Of a stretch of 32,481 nt of DNA, positions 24,634 to 32,481 are shown piece after piece. Made by a program: the position numbers and the translations under genes. Source of the DNA: Solemya velesiana gill symbiont (GTDB lineage: Bacteria > Pseudomonadota > Gammaproteobacteria > Chromatiales > Chromatiaceae); contig NZ_MPRJ01000015.1 in NCBI RefSeq assembly GCF_002020805.1, positions 1 to 32,481 on the forward strand, written 5' to 3'. The notes under the pieces were generated by a model, which worked only from the letters and a program-made list of their open reading frames with translations, made no database searches and was not told the origin of the DNA. How positions within the stretch are numbered: the stretch's first letter is position 1; every line of letters starts with the position of its first letter.

Positions 24634-24789
24634 GTAAAGCCGATCCTGGAATCCACCATCACCTGCCCACACTGCGGCACAATCCGAACAGAGCAGATGC
24701 CGACCGATGCCTGCCAGTGGTATTACGAATGCACCGGGTGCGATAAACTGCTTTCCCCAAAACCCAGCGACTGCTGCAGCCGAACCTGA
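24634..24789 (+). pseudogene. GDCC-type zinc-ribbon miniprotein, decayed (no start codon, altered C-terminus)
   Basis: This 51-codon frame has four Cys in two C-x-x-C pairs: STITCPHCGTIRTEQMPTDA, then CQWYYECTGCDKLLSPK, ending PSDCCSRT. The pattern matches the small GDCCVFCSYG zinc-ribbon proteins often found beside metal-related genes. The tail should continue after D-C-C with a V-x-C-S-Y-G segment; here it ends three codons later. The frame's first codon is GTA at 24634, ten bases after AGAGAGG, where GTG would be expected; no ATG, GTG or TTG lies in frame. It therefore seems to have lost both its start codon and its C-terminus. It is too short for usual ORF cut-offs. Confidence 0.6.
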
Positions 24790-24807
24790 ACAATCCGGAC
24801 CCGATTC

Positions 24808-25425
24808 ATGACCGACATCCTATTCATCCTTGGCGCCTACCTGCTGGGTTCTGTATCCAGCGCAATCATCGTCTGCAAGCTCATGGGACTACCCGACCCG
24901 CGCACCCAGGGTTCACACAACCCGGGGGCAACCAACGTATTGCGTATCGGCGGCAAGAAGGCGGCGGCCATCACCCTGCTGGGAGACAGCCTCAAGGGGC
25001 TGATACCGGTTCTTATCGCCAACCTGATGGGAGTGGAGCCAATTGTCCTTGCAGGTGTCGCCATGGCGGCATTCCTGGGCCATCTCTACCCGATCTTTTT
25101 CGGCTTCAAAGGGGGTAAGGGGGTAGCCACTGCCCTGGGCGTACAGTTTGGCCTGGGCTGGCAGATCGGCGGCACCATCGCACTCATCTGGCTGTTCATG
25201 GCCAAGGTGGTCAATATCAGCTCCCTCTCCGCCCTGGTCTCCATGGCCCTGGCGCCCCTGGTGGTCTGGTACTTCTGGCCAGCACCGGAGCTGGTGGGCA
25301 TGCAGATCATCCTCTCGCTGATCCTGTTCTGGCGCCACCGCAGCAACATCCGCAACCTGCTGACGGGCGCCGAGGGCAAGATCAAGGACGAGAGCGGTCC
25401 CGAGAAAGAAAAAGCCGAGGATTAA
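24808..25425 (+). CDS. plsY: Acyl-phosphate:glycerol-3-phosphate acyltransferase
   Basis: PlsY is an inner-membrane enzyme that acylates glycerol-3-phosphate with acyl phosphate to start phospholipid synthesis. The 205-aa protein shows the three conserved loops: YLLGSVSSAIIVCKL, GSHNPGATNVLR (motif 1 region), and GHLYPIFFGFKGGKGVATALG (motif 2), plus FWRHRSNIRNLLTG at the C-terminus, with about five TM helices between. The C-terminal tail is Lys/Glu-rich. ATG 24808. Convergent with tsaD, ten bases between the stops. Confidence 0.95.
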   Translation: MTDILFILGAYLLGSVSSAIIVCKLMGLPDPRTQGSHNPGATNVLRIGGKKAAAITLLGDSLKGLIPVLIANLMGVEPIVLAGVAMAAFLGHLYPIFFGFKGGKGVATALGVQFGLGWQIGGTIALIWLFMAKVVNISSLSALVSMALAPLVVWYFWPAPELVGMQIILSLILFWRHRSNIRNLLTGAEGKIKDESGPEKEKAED

Positions 25426-25435
25426 AGCTGCCCCG

Positions 25436-26473
25436 TCAAACCGCCGGCAGCTCTTCCATGGGCCATCTTGGCCTGGCCCCGAACAGAAGTGGCTCATGCT
25501 GTCCGGCGCTGAAACGCTGCCAGCCGGCATAAGCGATCATGGCCCCGTTGTCGGTGCAGAATTCGGGACGGGGGTAGTAGGCACGCCCTCCCTCTTTCTC
25601 CATGATCTCCTGGATCCGTGCGCGCAGTCGCTGGTTGGCGCTGACACCACCGGCCAACACCAGGGTTTTCGCCCCGCTCTCGCGCACTGCCCTGCGGCAT
25701 TTGATGGCCAGTGTCTCCACTACCGCATCCTCGAATGCACGGGCGATGTCAGCCTTGCTCTGCTCCGAGGCTTCCCCCCCTTCACCTGCCGCATGCTGGG
25801 CCTCATGCAATGTGTTGAGGGCAAAGGTCTTGAGGCCGCTGAAGCTGAAATCCAGGCCGGGCCGGTCGGTCATGGGACGGGGAAAACGGTAGCGCGTCGG
25901 ATCACCCTGTTCCGCCAGGCGCGCCAGCTCCGGCCCACCTGGATAGGGCAGCCCCAGCAATTTCGCGGTCTTGTCGAACGCCTCCCCCGCCGCATCGTCC
26001 AGGGATTCGCCCAGCATGCGGTAGCGCCCCACACCCTTGACCTCCACCAGCTGGGTGTGTCCGCCGGAGACCAGCAGGGCCACAAAGGGGAAATCCGGCC
26101 CCTCGGCCTCCAACATCGGCGCCAGCAGGTGCCCCTCCATGTGGTGCACACCCAACGCAGGGACACCCCAGGCCCAGGCCAGGGAACGTCCGATAGCGCT
26201 CCCCACCAGCAAAGCGCCCACCAGGCCAGGCCCACAAGTATAGGCGACCGCATCGATATCCTGTTTCCGAAGGCCCGAGTCTCGCAGTACGCCTTCCACC
26301 AGGGGCAAGGTCTTGCGCACATGATCACGGGAAGCCAGTTCCGGCACCACGCCGCCAAATTCGGCATGGACCGCGACCTGTGTATGCACCTGGTGCCCCA
26401 GCAGACCCTTTTCCCCGTCGTAAATTGCAACGCCTGTCTCGTCACAGGAGGTTTCGATACCCAGAACCCGCAT
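25436..26473 (-). CDS. tsaD: tRNA N6-threonylcarbamoyladenosine biosynthesis protein TsaD
   Basis: TsaD, with TsaB and TsaE, transfers threonylcarbamoyl from TC-AMP to A37 of ANN-decoding tRNAs. The 345-aa protein begins [19 protein letters not shown], has the metal-binding HHMEGHL (H-x-x-x-H), [27 protein letters not shown] and the C-terminal [11 protein letters not shown] and [14 protein letters not shown] start at ATG 26473, which has GGTGGAG upstream; the 14 upstream residues are not conserved. It is divergent from rpsU, as in many gammaproteobacteria, with the rpsU promoter in the gap. Confidence 0.97.
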   Translation of the reverse strand: MRVLGIETSCDETGVAIYDGEKGLLGHQVHTQVAVHAEFGGVVPELASRDHVRKTLPLVEGVLRDSGLRKQDIDAVAYTCGPGLVGALLVGSAIGRSLAWAWGVPALGVHHMEGHLLAPMLEAEGPDFPFVALLVSGGHTQLVEVKGVGRYRMLGESLDDAAGEAFDKTAKLLGLPYPGGPELARLAEQGDPTRYRFPRPMTDRPGLDFSFSGLKTFALNTLHEAQHAAGEGGEASEQSKADIARAFEDAVVETLAIKCRRAVRESGAKTLVLAGGVSANQRLRARIQEIMEKEGGRAYYPRPEFCTDNGAMIAYAGWQRFSAGQHEPLLFGARPRWPMEELPAV

Positions 26474-26500
26474 TAACTCCACCTTTTCCCAACAAAAATT

Positions 26501-26529
26501 TTGCAAACTGCCCAATCTGGCAGTAGAAT
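26501..26529 (+). promoter_or_regulatory. Strong sigma70 promoter of the rpsU-dnaG-rpoD operon
   Basis: TTGCAA (26501-26506) is followed after 17 bases by TAGAAT (26524-26529). The boxes match the consensus at most positions, and the start of rpsU is about 50 bases downstream. No nut-like or LexA operator could be recognised with confidence. Confidence 0.8.
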
Positions 26530-26580
26530 TCGCGCTCTTATGCTTCCAGCATTCACTGAAACGAACATTTGAGGTTACAA

Positions 26581-26796
26581 ATGCCCAACGTACGAGTCAA
26601 AGAAAACGAGCCCTTCGAAGTCGCTCTTCGCCGATTCAAGCGTGGTTGCGAGAAGGCCGGAATCCTGGCTGAAGTACGCCGTCGCGAATTCTACGAGAAA
26701 CCGACCGCAGAGCGTAAGCGCAAAGCTGCCGCTGCAGTAAAGCGCCACCTGAAGAAGGTATCCCGCGAAAACCGTCGCTGGGAACGCCAGTACTGA
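26581..26796 (+). CDS. rpsU: 30S ribosomal protein S21
   Basis: The 71-aa basic protein starts [20 protein letters not shown] and ends [12 protein letters not shown], diagnostic of S21, the late-assembling small-subunit protein that contacts the anti-Shine-Dalgarno end of 16S rRNA. ATG 26581 has GAGG at good spacing; the four extra codons upstream are not part of it. It is the first gene of the macromolecular synthesis operon. Confidence 0.98.
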   Translation: MPNVRVKENEPFEVALRRFKRGCEKAGILAEVRRREFYEKPTAERKRKAAAAVKRHLKKVSRENRRWERQY

Positions 26797-26834
26797 TCTA
26801 GCTGTTTCGCTTTCCACACCTGAGTCTACAGGCC

Positions 26835-27278
26835 ATGCTCAAACAGCGCATCCAAGATGAGATGAAGGCAGCCATGAAAGGCGGCGACAAGCCCCGTCTG
26901 GCAACCATCCGGCTCATCATGGCCGCCATAAAACAGCGTGAAGTCGACGAAAGGATTGAGCTGAACGATGAGCAGGTCCTCGCCGTGCTGGACAAGATGG
27001 TCAAGCAGCGCCGGGACTCCATTGCCCAGTATGAGCAGGCTGGTCGTACCGAACTCGCCGAGCAGGAGCACTACGAAATCAGCGTGCTCCAGGACTACCT
27101 GCCGGAAGCCCTGAGCGAGGAGGAGATCGCCTCCATGGTAGCCAAGGCCATAGCCAACAGCGGCGCCGAGTCCATACGCGACATGGGCAAGGTGATGGGA
27201 CAGCTGAAACCGAAGGTCCAGGGCCGGGCGGACATGGGTGCTGTAAGCACCTTGGTAAAGCAGCAACTCAACGGCTGA
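26835..27278 (+). CDS. yqeY: GatB/YqeY-domain protein
   Basis: A 147-aa, alpha-helical protein of the YqeY family (the C-terminal domain of GatB as a free protein). LKQRIQDEMKAAMKGGDKPR at the start, ATIRLIMAAIKQREVD, YLPEALSEEEI and KPKVQGRADM are the characteristic segments. YqeY resembles the tRNA-binding tail of the GatCAB amidotransferase; its own function is unproven. It is inserted between rpsU and dnaG, as in many gammaproteobacteria, and is followed by a terminator-like hairpin. Confidence 0.93.
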   Translation: MLKQRIQDEMKAAMKGGDKPRLATIRLIMAAIKQREVDERIELNDEQVLAVLDKMVKQRRDSIAQYEQAGRTELAEQEHYEISVLQDYLPEALSEEEIASMVAKAIANSGAESIRDMGKVMGQLKPKVQGRADMGAVSTLVKQQLNG

Positions 27279-27298
27279 CACTCCGCACCACCCTGAAA

Positions 27299-27334
27299 AG
27301 AAGCTTCAGCGCCACATGGCACTGGGGCTTTTTT
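27299..27334 (+). terminator. Terminator/attenuator between yqeY and dnaG
   Basis: A 14-base stem (27301-27314 with 27317-27330, one mismatch and two G-T pairs) ends in a run of six T. The position, just before dnaG, matches the attenuator known between rpsU and dnaG in E. coli, which lowers primase relative to S21 and sigma70. Confidence 0.65.
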
Positions 27335-27391
27335 GCGTTATAGAGAGGCCTCTGCTTAAATCCTCTGACTACAATAATCCCGAATGGATCA

Positions 27392-29176
27392 ATGGCCGGA
27401 CGCATTCCTGAGCAATTCATTGACGAGCTTGTTAACCGGGTCGACATCGTCGACCTGATCAACAGCCGCGTGCCTTTAAAAAAGGCGGGAAAGGAGTACC
27501 AGGCCTGCTGCCCGTTCCATGACGAAAAGACGCCCTCATTCACCGTCAGCCGGGAAAAGCAGTTCTACCACTGCTTCGGCTGCGGCGCCCACGGTACCGC
27601 CATCGGCTTCCTGATGAAGTACGACAACATGGGGTTCGTGGAAGCCGTTGAGGAACTGGCCACGCAACTGGGCCTGGAGATTCCCCGTGAAGCCGGTGAG
27701 CGCAGCGGACCGGATTTCAGGCCGCTCTACGAAACCCTTGAGAAGGCAGCCCGCTACTACCAGTGGCAGCTGAGAAAACACCCCAACGCCGAACAGGCCG
27801 TGGATTATCTGAAACAGCGCGGACTGAGTGGAGAGATTGCCAGCGAATTCGGCATCGGCTATGCCCCACCGGGCTGGAACAACCTGGACAGCGAACTGGG
27901 CCGAAACTCGGAACAGACCCAGCGCCTGCTGACCACCGGCATGCTCACCCATCCGGAAGACAGAAAAGAGCCCTATGACCGCTTCAGGGAACGCATCATG
28001 TTCCCAATCCGTAATCATCGGGGCCAGGTGATCGCCTTCGGTGGCCGCATCCTGGGAGATGGCAAGCCCAAGTACCTGAATTCCCCGGAAACGCCTGTCT
28101 TCCACAAGGGCAGGGAGCTCTATGGACTCTACGAGGCGCGCAAGCATCTGCGCAAGATTGACCGACTGCTGGTGGTCGAGGGCTACATGGACGTGGTTGC
28201 CCTGGCGCAATTCGGCATCCGCTATGCGGTTGCCACCCTCGGCACCACAACCACCCCGGAACACCTCGAGCGACTGTACCGAACCTGCCCGGAAGTGGTC
28301 TTCTGTTTCGATGGCGACCGTGCTGGCCGGGATGCCGCCCGAAAAGCCCTGGAGACCACCCTTCCCTTCATACGCGACGGCAGAGAAGCACGATTCCTGT
28401 TTCTGCCAGAGGGGGAAGACCCCGACACCCTGATACGCAAAGAGGGAAGCGAAAGTTTCGAAGCACGGGTCAACAGTGCCACCCCCCTTTCGGACTTCCT
28501 GTTTGACCATCTTGCACAGCAGGTGGACATGGGCGCCCTGGAAGGCAGGGCGCAACTTGCCGAACTCGCCAAGCCGATGCTGCAGAAGCTGCCGGACGGC
28601 GTGTTTCGCGAAATGATGTTCAAACGCCTGGGCCAGCAGGTGGGCCTGGAAATGCCAGCCCCAAAATACCCAAGCAAAACAACTGGCAGACCAAAGCCGA
28701 AACAGGCCAGCAGGTCGTACCTGGGCACTATGCCCCCGGTGCGGCGAGCTATTGCCCTAGTGATATCCAACCCCAGGCTGGGGCAACAAGAGAATCTGCC
28801 CGAGCAGTGGAAACACTCCAGCCTGCCCGGCATCACACTTTTGAAAGAACTTCTTGAATTAGTTCAGTCCCAGCCTAACCTTAGTACAGCAGCGATACTG
28901 GAGAGATGGCGCGAACGGGAGGAAGGCAGGCACCTGCAGAAACTCGCTGGCGTGCTCATCGATCTCCCCGAAGAGGACCAGGCCAGGGAGCTGTCAGACA
29001 CCCTGCAGACCCTCTCAAACCAGTATTTGGACCAGGAAGCAGAACTTTTGCTTCAGAAAGCTGCCGAAAAAGGGCTCAGTGGTCTTACGCTGTCTGAAAA
29101 GGAGCGCCTGAACCAGGCCCTTGCAGAGAAAGCCCAGCGTAAAACCGGACAAACAGAAGTGGATGAAAACGAATAA
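27392..29176 (+). CDS. dnaG: DNA primase
   Basis: DnaG makes RNA primers for replication. The 594-aa protein has the zinc-binding domain [13 protein letters not shown] with C40, H43, C61 and C64 ([10 protein letters not shown]), the catalytic core with the TOPRIM motifs [11 protein letters not shown] (EGYMD) and [17 protein letters not shown] (DxD), and a C-terminal helicase-binding domain of helices (about 440-594). Length is close to E. coli DnaG (581). ATG 27392 is preceded by a weak ribosome-binding site, in line with low primase expression. Downstream, rpoD's coding sequence starts 59 bases after the stop. Confidence 0.97.
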   Translation: MAGRIPEQFIDELVNRVDIVDLINSRVPLKKAGKEYQACCPFHDEKTPSFTVSREKQFYHCFGCGAHGTAIGFLMKYDNMGFVEAVEELATQLGLEIPREAGERSGPDFRPLYETLEKAARYYQWQLRKHPNAEQAVDYLKQRGLSGEIASEFGIGYAPPGWNNLDSELGRNSEQTQRLLTTGMLTHPEDRKEPYDRFRERIMFPIRNHRGQVIAFGGRILGDGKPKYLNSPETPVFHKGRELYGLYEARKHLRKIDRLLVVEGYMDVVALAQFGIRYAVATLGTTTTPEHLERLYRTCPEVVFCFDGDRAGRDAARKALETTLPFIRDGREARFLFLPEGEDPDTLIRKEGSESFEARVNSATPLSDFLFDHLAQQVDMGALEGRAQLAELAKPMLQKLPDGVFREMMFKRLGQQVGLEMPAPKYPSKTTGRPKPKQASRSYLGTMPPVRRAIALVISNPRLGQQENLPEQWKHSSLPGITLLKELLELVQSQPNLSTAAILERWREREEGRHLQKLAGVLIDLPEEDQARELSDTLQTLSNQYLDQEAELLLQKAAEKGLSGLTLSEKERLNQALAEKAQRKTGQTEVDENE

Positions 29177-29179
29177 CGA

Positions 29180-29188
29180 TGCTATACT
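29180..29188 (+). promoter_or_regulatory. Extended -10 promoter for rpoD
   Basis: TG at 29180-29181, one base, then TATACT (29183-29188): an extended -10 element, about 50 bases upstream of the rpoD ATG. No clear -35 is seen, as allowed for extended -10 promoters. It would let rpoD be transcribed independently of the rpsU promoter. Confidence 0.5.
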
Positions 29189-29235
29189 ATGCGGCTTCGC
29201 ATTTCGTTCGTCAAAATATCTTTTACAGGTTGGAA

Positions 29236-31065
29236 ATGGATCAGGAACAGCAGCAATCCCAGCTAAAGCAACTCATCGCTAAAGGTAAGGAACAAGGCTT
29301 CCTAACATATGCAGAGGTAAATGATCATCTCCCCGACGGCATTGTCGAACCGGAGCAGATCGAGGACATCATTCGGATGATCAATGACATGGGTATCCAT
29401 GTCTATGAAAGCGCACCCGATACCGAAGACACGAACCTCTCAGACACCGCGGTTACCCCAGACGAAGATGCCGCCGAAGCTGCAGCAGCAGCCCTGGCCT
29501 CAGTGGACAGCGAATTCGGCCGCACCACAGACCCTGTACGCATGTACATGCGCGAGATGGGCACGGTGGAACTGCTCACCCGCGAGGGCGAACTGAAGAT
29601 CGCCAAACGCATCGAAGAGGGCCAGAACCAGGTTCTTGCAGCCCTTTCGACCTTCCCTGACACCATTGAAAGGGTCCTAAAGCTGTTCAAGAAAGCCGAG
29701 GATGAAGAGATTCGCCTGACCGACGTGATCAGCGGATTCGCCGAGCCGGAAGAAGTTACCATCCACCCCCCGAAGGTCCAGCCAGCCCAGGATACCGCGG
29801 CCGCGGCTGACAAAGCGGATGAGGACGACGAGGAAGAAGAGGTGGATCGCGGCCCCGATCCGGCAGAGGCAGCCAAGAAGGCTGCCGACCTGCGCAAGGC
29901 GTTCAAGGCTTTTTCCAACGCCCTGGACAAGCACGGCCGCGACGACAACAAGACTGTCAAGGCGCTGACCAAAGTGACAGACGCCATGATGGAGTTCAGA
30001 TTCGTACCCGCCGTCTTCAACGAGTTGGTGGAAAACCTGCGCTCAGCCATCGCCTTCATCCGCAGCCAGGAGCGTAGCATCATGGAACTGTGTGTCACCG
30101 ATGCACGAATGCCGCGAAAGGAGTTCATCACCTCCTTCCCTGACAACGAAACCAATCCCGAGTGGGTCACTGAACAGATTGCCGCCGGCAAGAGCTACTC
30201 CGACGCCCTGGAAGGCATCAAGGATGATGTTGCCCGCGCCCAGAAAAAGCTGCGAGAACTGGAAACCAACAGCAAGCTGAGCATCAGCGAGATCAAAGAG
30301 ATCAACCGCAAGATGTCCATCGGCGAGGCCAAGGCACGCCGGGCCAAGAAAGAGATGGTCGAGGCCAACCTGCGACTGGTGATCTCGATTGCGAAGAAAT
30401 ACACCAACCGCGGCCTCCAGTTCCTGGACCTGATCCAGGAAGGCAACATCGGCCTGATGAAGGCAGTGGACAAATTCGAGTACCGCCGGGGCTACAAGTT
30501 CTCCACCTATGCAACCTGGTGGATTCGCCAGGCGATCACCCGCTCGATTGCCGACCAGGCACGCACTATCCGTATCCCGGTCCACATGATCGAAACCATC
30601 AACAAGCTGAACCGCATTTCACGGCAGATGGTCCAGGAGATGGGACGAGAGGCCACTCCGGAAGAATTGGCCGAACGCATGGACATGCCGGAGGACAAGG
30701 TACGCAAGGTGATGAAGATCGCCAAGGAGCCGATATCCATGGAGACCCCCATCGGCGATGACGAAGATTCACATCTTGGAGATTTCATCGAGGATGCAGG
30801 CGTCGTTTCACCCATCGACTCCGCAACCGGCGAAGGCCTCCGCGAGTCCACCCAGCAGATGCTGAGTGGACTGACTTCCAGGGAAGCAAAAGTACTGCGT
30901 ATGCGCTTCGGCATCGACATGAATACCGACCATACTCTCGAGGAGGTCGGCAAGCAGTTCGATGTTACCCGCGAGCGCATCCGACAGATTGAGGCCAAGG
31001 CGCTGCGCAAGCTTCGCCACCCCTCGCGTTCAGAAAAGCTTCGCAGCTTCCTCGATACCGATTAA
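29236..31065 (+). CDS. rpoD: RNA polymerase primary sigma factor (sigma70)
   Basis: A 609-aa housekeeping sigma factor. Region 1.1 occupies the N-terminus ([20 protein letters not shown]), region 1.2 begins [20 protein letters not shown], then a long acidic non-conserved region (Asp/Glu-rich near residues 195-210), regions 2.1-2.4 with [39 protein letters not shown] and [15 protein letters not shown], and region 4.2 with [14 protein letters not shown], the DNA-reading [19 protein letters not shown] and end SFLDTD. I start at ATG 29236 because it matches the family N-terminus, with AGG and GGAA upstream; the 19 upstream codons are a read-in. Length matches the usual 610-615. Confidence 0.98.
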   Translation: MDQEQQQSQLKQLIAKGKEQGFLTYAEVNDHLPDGIVEPEQIEDIIRMINDMGIHVYESAPDTEDTNLSDTAVTPDEDAAEAAAAALASVDSEFGRTTDPVRMYMREMGTVELLTREGELKIAKRIEEGQNQVLAALSTFPDTIERVLKLFKKAEDEEIRLTDVISGFAEPEEVTIHPPKVQPAQDTAAAADKADEDDEEEEVDRGPDPAEAAKKAADLRKAFKAFSNALDKHGRDDNKTVKALTKVTDAMMEFRFVPAVFNELVENLRSAIAFIRSQERSIMELCVTDARMPRKEFITSFPDNETNPEWVTEQIAAGKSYSDALEGIKDDVARAQKKLRELETNSKLSISEIKEINRKMSIGEAKARRAKKEMVEANLRLVISIAKKYTNRGLQFLDLIQEGNIGLMKAVDKFEYRRGYKFSTYATWWIRQAITRSIADQARTIRIPVHMIETINKLNRISRQMVQEMGREATPEELAERMDMPEDKVRKVMKIAKEPISMETPIGDDEDSHLGDFIEDAGVVSPIDSATGEGLRESTQQMLSGLTSREAKVLRMRFGIDMNTDHTLEEVGKQFDVTRERIRQIEAKALRKLRHPSRSEKLRSFLDTD

Positions 31066-31080
31066 AATAGACTCGCATTT

Positions 31081-31157
31081 GGGCCTATAGCTCAGTTGGT
31101 TAGAGCAGTGGACTCATAATCCATTGGTCCCAGGTTCGAGTCCTGGTGGGCCCACCA
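31081..31157 (+). tRNA. tRNA-Ile (CAU anticodon, AUA-decoding)
   Basis: A complete 77-nt cloverleaf: acceptor stem GGGCCTA with TGGGCCC, D arm TAGCTCAGTTGGTTAGAGCA, anticodon stem GTGGA/TCCAT, loop CTCATAA with CAT at 31115-31117, T arm GGTTCGAGTCC, and encoded CCA. The CTCATAA loop equals that of E. coli ileX, so the C34 is presumably converted to lysidine by TilS and the tRNA reads AUA. It lies 15 bases after rpoD with no terminator in between, so it is likely cotranscribed. It is the probable attachment site of the integrase-bearing element to its right. Confidence 0.93.
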
Positions 31158-31165
31158 ATACAAAG

Positions 31166-31200
31166 CGGGTTAGTGTGATAGTAAGCACTAACCCGTTTTT
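31166..31200 (+). terminator. Rho-independent terminator after the tRNA
   Basis: A perfect 10-bp stem CGGGTTAGTG (31166-31175) with CACTAACCCG (31186-31195), followed by five T. It is the end of the rpoD-tRNA transcript. Confidence 0.85.
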
Positions 31201-31202
31201 CG

Positions 31203-31222
31203 TTTGCGTGAATTTTGCGTGA
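31203..31222. repeat. Two direct copies of TTTGCGTGA beside the tRNA (candidate integrase arm sites)
   Basis: TTTGCGTGA at 31203-31211 and 31214-31222, spaced 11 bases (one helical turn), between the tRNA and the integrase gene. Directly repeated short sites on one face of the helix fit arm-type binding sites of a tyrosine integrase. Inference from position only. Confidence 0.35.
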
Positions 31223-31230
31223 CCTCCTGT

Positions 31231-31256
31231 CACAAACAAACCGCTCACACAGCGGT
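31231..31256 (-). terminator. Terminator of the integrase gene
   Basis: ACCGCT (31240-31245) and AGCGGT (31251-31256) form a 6-bp stem with a 5-nt loop, directly after the integrase stop on the minus strand and followed there by TTTGTTTG. Confidence 0.5.
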
Positions 31257-32345
31257 CTAGCTATAGTTCAACCTTCTCAACACCACAAGTTCCGGACGCT
31301 TATCATCCCGGTCGCAGACCCGCTCAGCCGCCTCAATGAGCCTTGTGAGCTCGGCACCTGAGTAGTGGGTAGTGATCCTACCGGACTTGTGGCCCAGCAG
31401 ATCCTGCCTATCCTCGAAACTGACACCTGCCGCCCTGAGCCTGCGACCATAGGTATGCTTCATATCGTGGACCCTGACCTGCGGCAATCCCACCTCTTGC
31501 CTGGCCCGACGCCATCCATTTGAAAGCATGTGCTTCAACGGATGCCCCCGGTAAGTGAAGACATAGGTATCATCCTTTCCACGCCGCTCCTCAATTACCG
31601 ACCGAGCGATACGATTCAGAACAACCACCCTCTCTTCACCATTCTTGGCTTAGATATCCGGGATAATGAACACTGAGGTATCCAGGTCATCGGCCCGAAT
31701 ACGCTCTTCCCAAGCCCATTGCAGGTTGCAGATCTCATTGTCCCGACATCCGGTATTGACGGCAAACAACGCCATCTGCGCCAGATAGCTCGGTAGAGCA
31801 TGAAACAACAGATTTTGCTCTTCCCACGTCAGCGGGTAAGGCCGACGCGCACCCCTGACGGGAAACAGTTTGATTTTCGGCGCAGCCTGCAGCCAGGTTA
31901 GACCGTGTTCATCGATCCACTCACTGGCCGCCAAATTCACAATCCGACGAATCAGTTTGAGATCATGGTTGTGTGTTGCTGTCTTTACTCCTTTATTACG
32001 GCGATACTCGATCAGTTGCTGTAACGTTCCCATATGAATTCGATCCAGTCGCAGCGAACCAATAACCGGTACGATATTCTTCAATCGCCCAATATCAGTA
32101 TGGATACTCCGCTTGTGCTGATTCTCCAGCACAAACTTCGCCGCAGCTTCATCGAATGTCCTAATGGGGCGCACCCCAAACAATCGCGCTTGCCTTTCCT
32201 CATCGATCAACTTCGCCAGCACTAATTCCGCTTCTTCAAGCTGAGTTGTTTCAGCACTGAAGCAAATGCGCCGTCCGCCGATCCTTTTGTCAATGTGCCA
32301 GGTTTCTCCCCTTCGCTTGAGGCCTGGCGATGCTTTTCGCCCCAT
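31257..32345 (-). pseudogene. Tyrosine-type site-specific integrase, interrupted by an in-frame TAA
   Basis: Starts at ATG 32345 with a perfect GGAGGTGA ribosome-binding site. N-terminal residues (MGRKASPGLKRRGETWHIDK) form an arm-binding region, followed by the SAM-like core-binding domain and the catalytic domain with the first Arg in VNTGCRDNEICNLQW. The frame meets TAA at 31650-31652 after ..TSVFIIPDI, then resumes without shift as AKNGEERVVVLNRIARSV, with the second box HDMKHTYGRRLRAAG (Lys in place of the usual Arg of HxxR, but R follows), LLGHKSGRITTHY and the nucleophilic Tyr candidate. A single change such as AAA to TAA explains the stop. The truncated product lacks the catalytic Tyr. 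The gene points at the tRNA, typical of islands inserted into tRNA 3' ends. Confidence 0.85.
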
Positions 32346-32400
32346 GTCTCACCTCCATAGGCGTTACCGGGACGTCCGTTGCAAGAGGCGGTTTCGGATA

Positions 32401-32474
32401 ATAAGTGCAATTGGTAGTTGAAGGGCCAGCTGGTAGAGTCGGCGCTTCTCCCGACCAAGAGACGAAGCACTTAT
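32401..32474. other. Inverted repeat enclosing a hairpin, upstream of the integrase
   Basis: ATAAGTGC (32401-32408) and GCACTTAT (32467-32474) are perfect inverted copies 58 bases apart. Inside lies a GTCGG/CCGAC hairpin (32439-32443, 32451-32455). The segment is upstream of the integrase gene. It could be a structured leader, an operator pair or a recombination-related site. It is not a tRNA: it lacks a T-arm and the hairpin is in the wrong place. Confidence 0.35.
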
Positions 32475-32481
32475 GAGCTAC

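Noticed and set aside
25496-26476. 326-codon frame opposite tsaD
   Set aside because: Antisense shadow of an unequivocal tsaD.
27536-28555. 339-codon frame opposite dnaG
   Set aside because: Antisense shadow of dnaG.
32421-32474. tRNA gene suggested by AGCTGGTAGAG
   Set aside because: No T-loop TTCGA, no correctly placed anticodon arm, no discriminator-CCA.
1-32481. CRISPR array
   Set aside because: No regularly spaced direct repeats of 20-40 bases were seen; only short tandem and palindromic repeats.

Overview
The window looks like a Gammaproteobacterium with fairly high GC. The reasons are the rpsU-yqeY-dnaG-rpoD macromolecular synthesis block followed by tRNA-Ile(CAU), an Slt70-type lytic transglycosylase, an HD-domain Cca, an AroG-type DAHP synthase, the plsY/folB/folK/tsaD cluster, and REP-like palindromes beginning GTAGGAGC. 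A sulfur-oxidising, Chromatiales-like lineage is possible, but that is inference only.

Layout. (1) 1-3117: accessory DNA, visibly more AT-rich, with a two-gene restriction-modification module resembling type IIB BcgI (methylase with an N-terminal nuclease remnant, plus a specificity subunit). It abuts the tail of an unknown, possibly transposase, reading frame. (2) 3118-7600: ppdK and aroG, each followed by a REP-like palindrome. (3) 7600-21450: chromosomal genes, many broken: a membrane-anchored EF-hand-like protein (in-frame amber), slt (two frameshifts), a class III cyclase-like gene (two frameshifts), a Ser/Thr kinase cut before its C-terminal domain, and a lipoprotein (frameshift after the lipobox). 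Intact genes among them encode a Sel1 protein, a thioesterase, an inositol monophosphatase-family enzyme, a secreted protein, a TauE/SafE permease, an NDUFA9-like SDR, a lipoprotein peptidase and an unusual Cca. (4) 21438-26473: MidA-like methyltransferase, pteridine reductase, folK, folB, a decayed GDCC-type zinc-ribbon miniprotein, plsY and tsaD. (5) 26500-31200: the macromolecular synthesis operon with a strong promoter, an attenuator, an internal rpoD promoter, the tRNA and a terminator. (6) 31200-32481: the edge of an integrated element, with a tyrosine integrase interrupted by an ochre codon and pointing at the tRNA.

The most striking pattern is mutational. Short perfect tandem duplications whose lengths are multiples of 7 bp explain two frameshifts in slt, one in the cyclase-like gene and the break in the kinase gene; another 7-bp duplication lies in an intergenic gap. 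Deleting the extra copies on paper restores long, family-consistent reading frames. This could be heptanucleotide phase variation or fresh pseudogenisation by a peculiar slippage process. Assembly or sequencing error must be excluded first.

Functionally, folB, folK and the pteridine reductase belong to folate/pterin metabolism. plsY, tsaD, rpsU, dnaG, rpoD and the tRNA are core informational and lipid functions. slt, the lipoproteins and the kinase concern the envelope and signalling.
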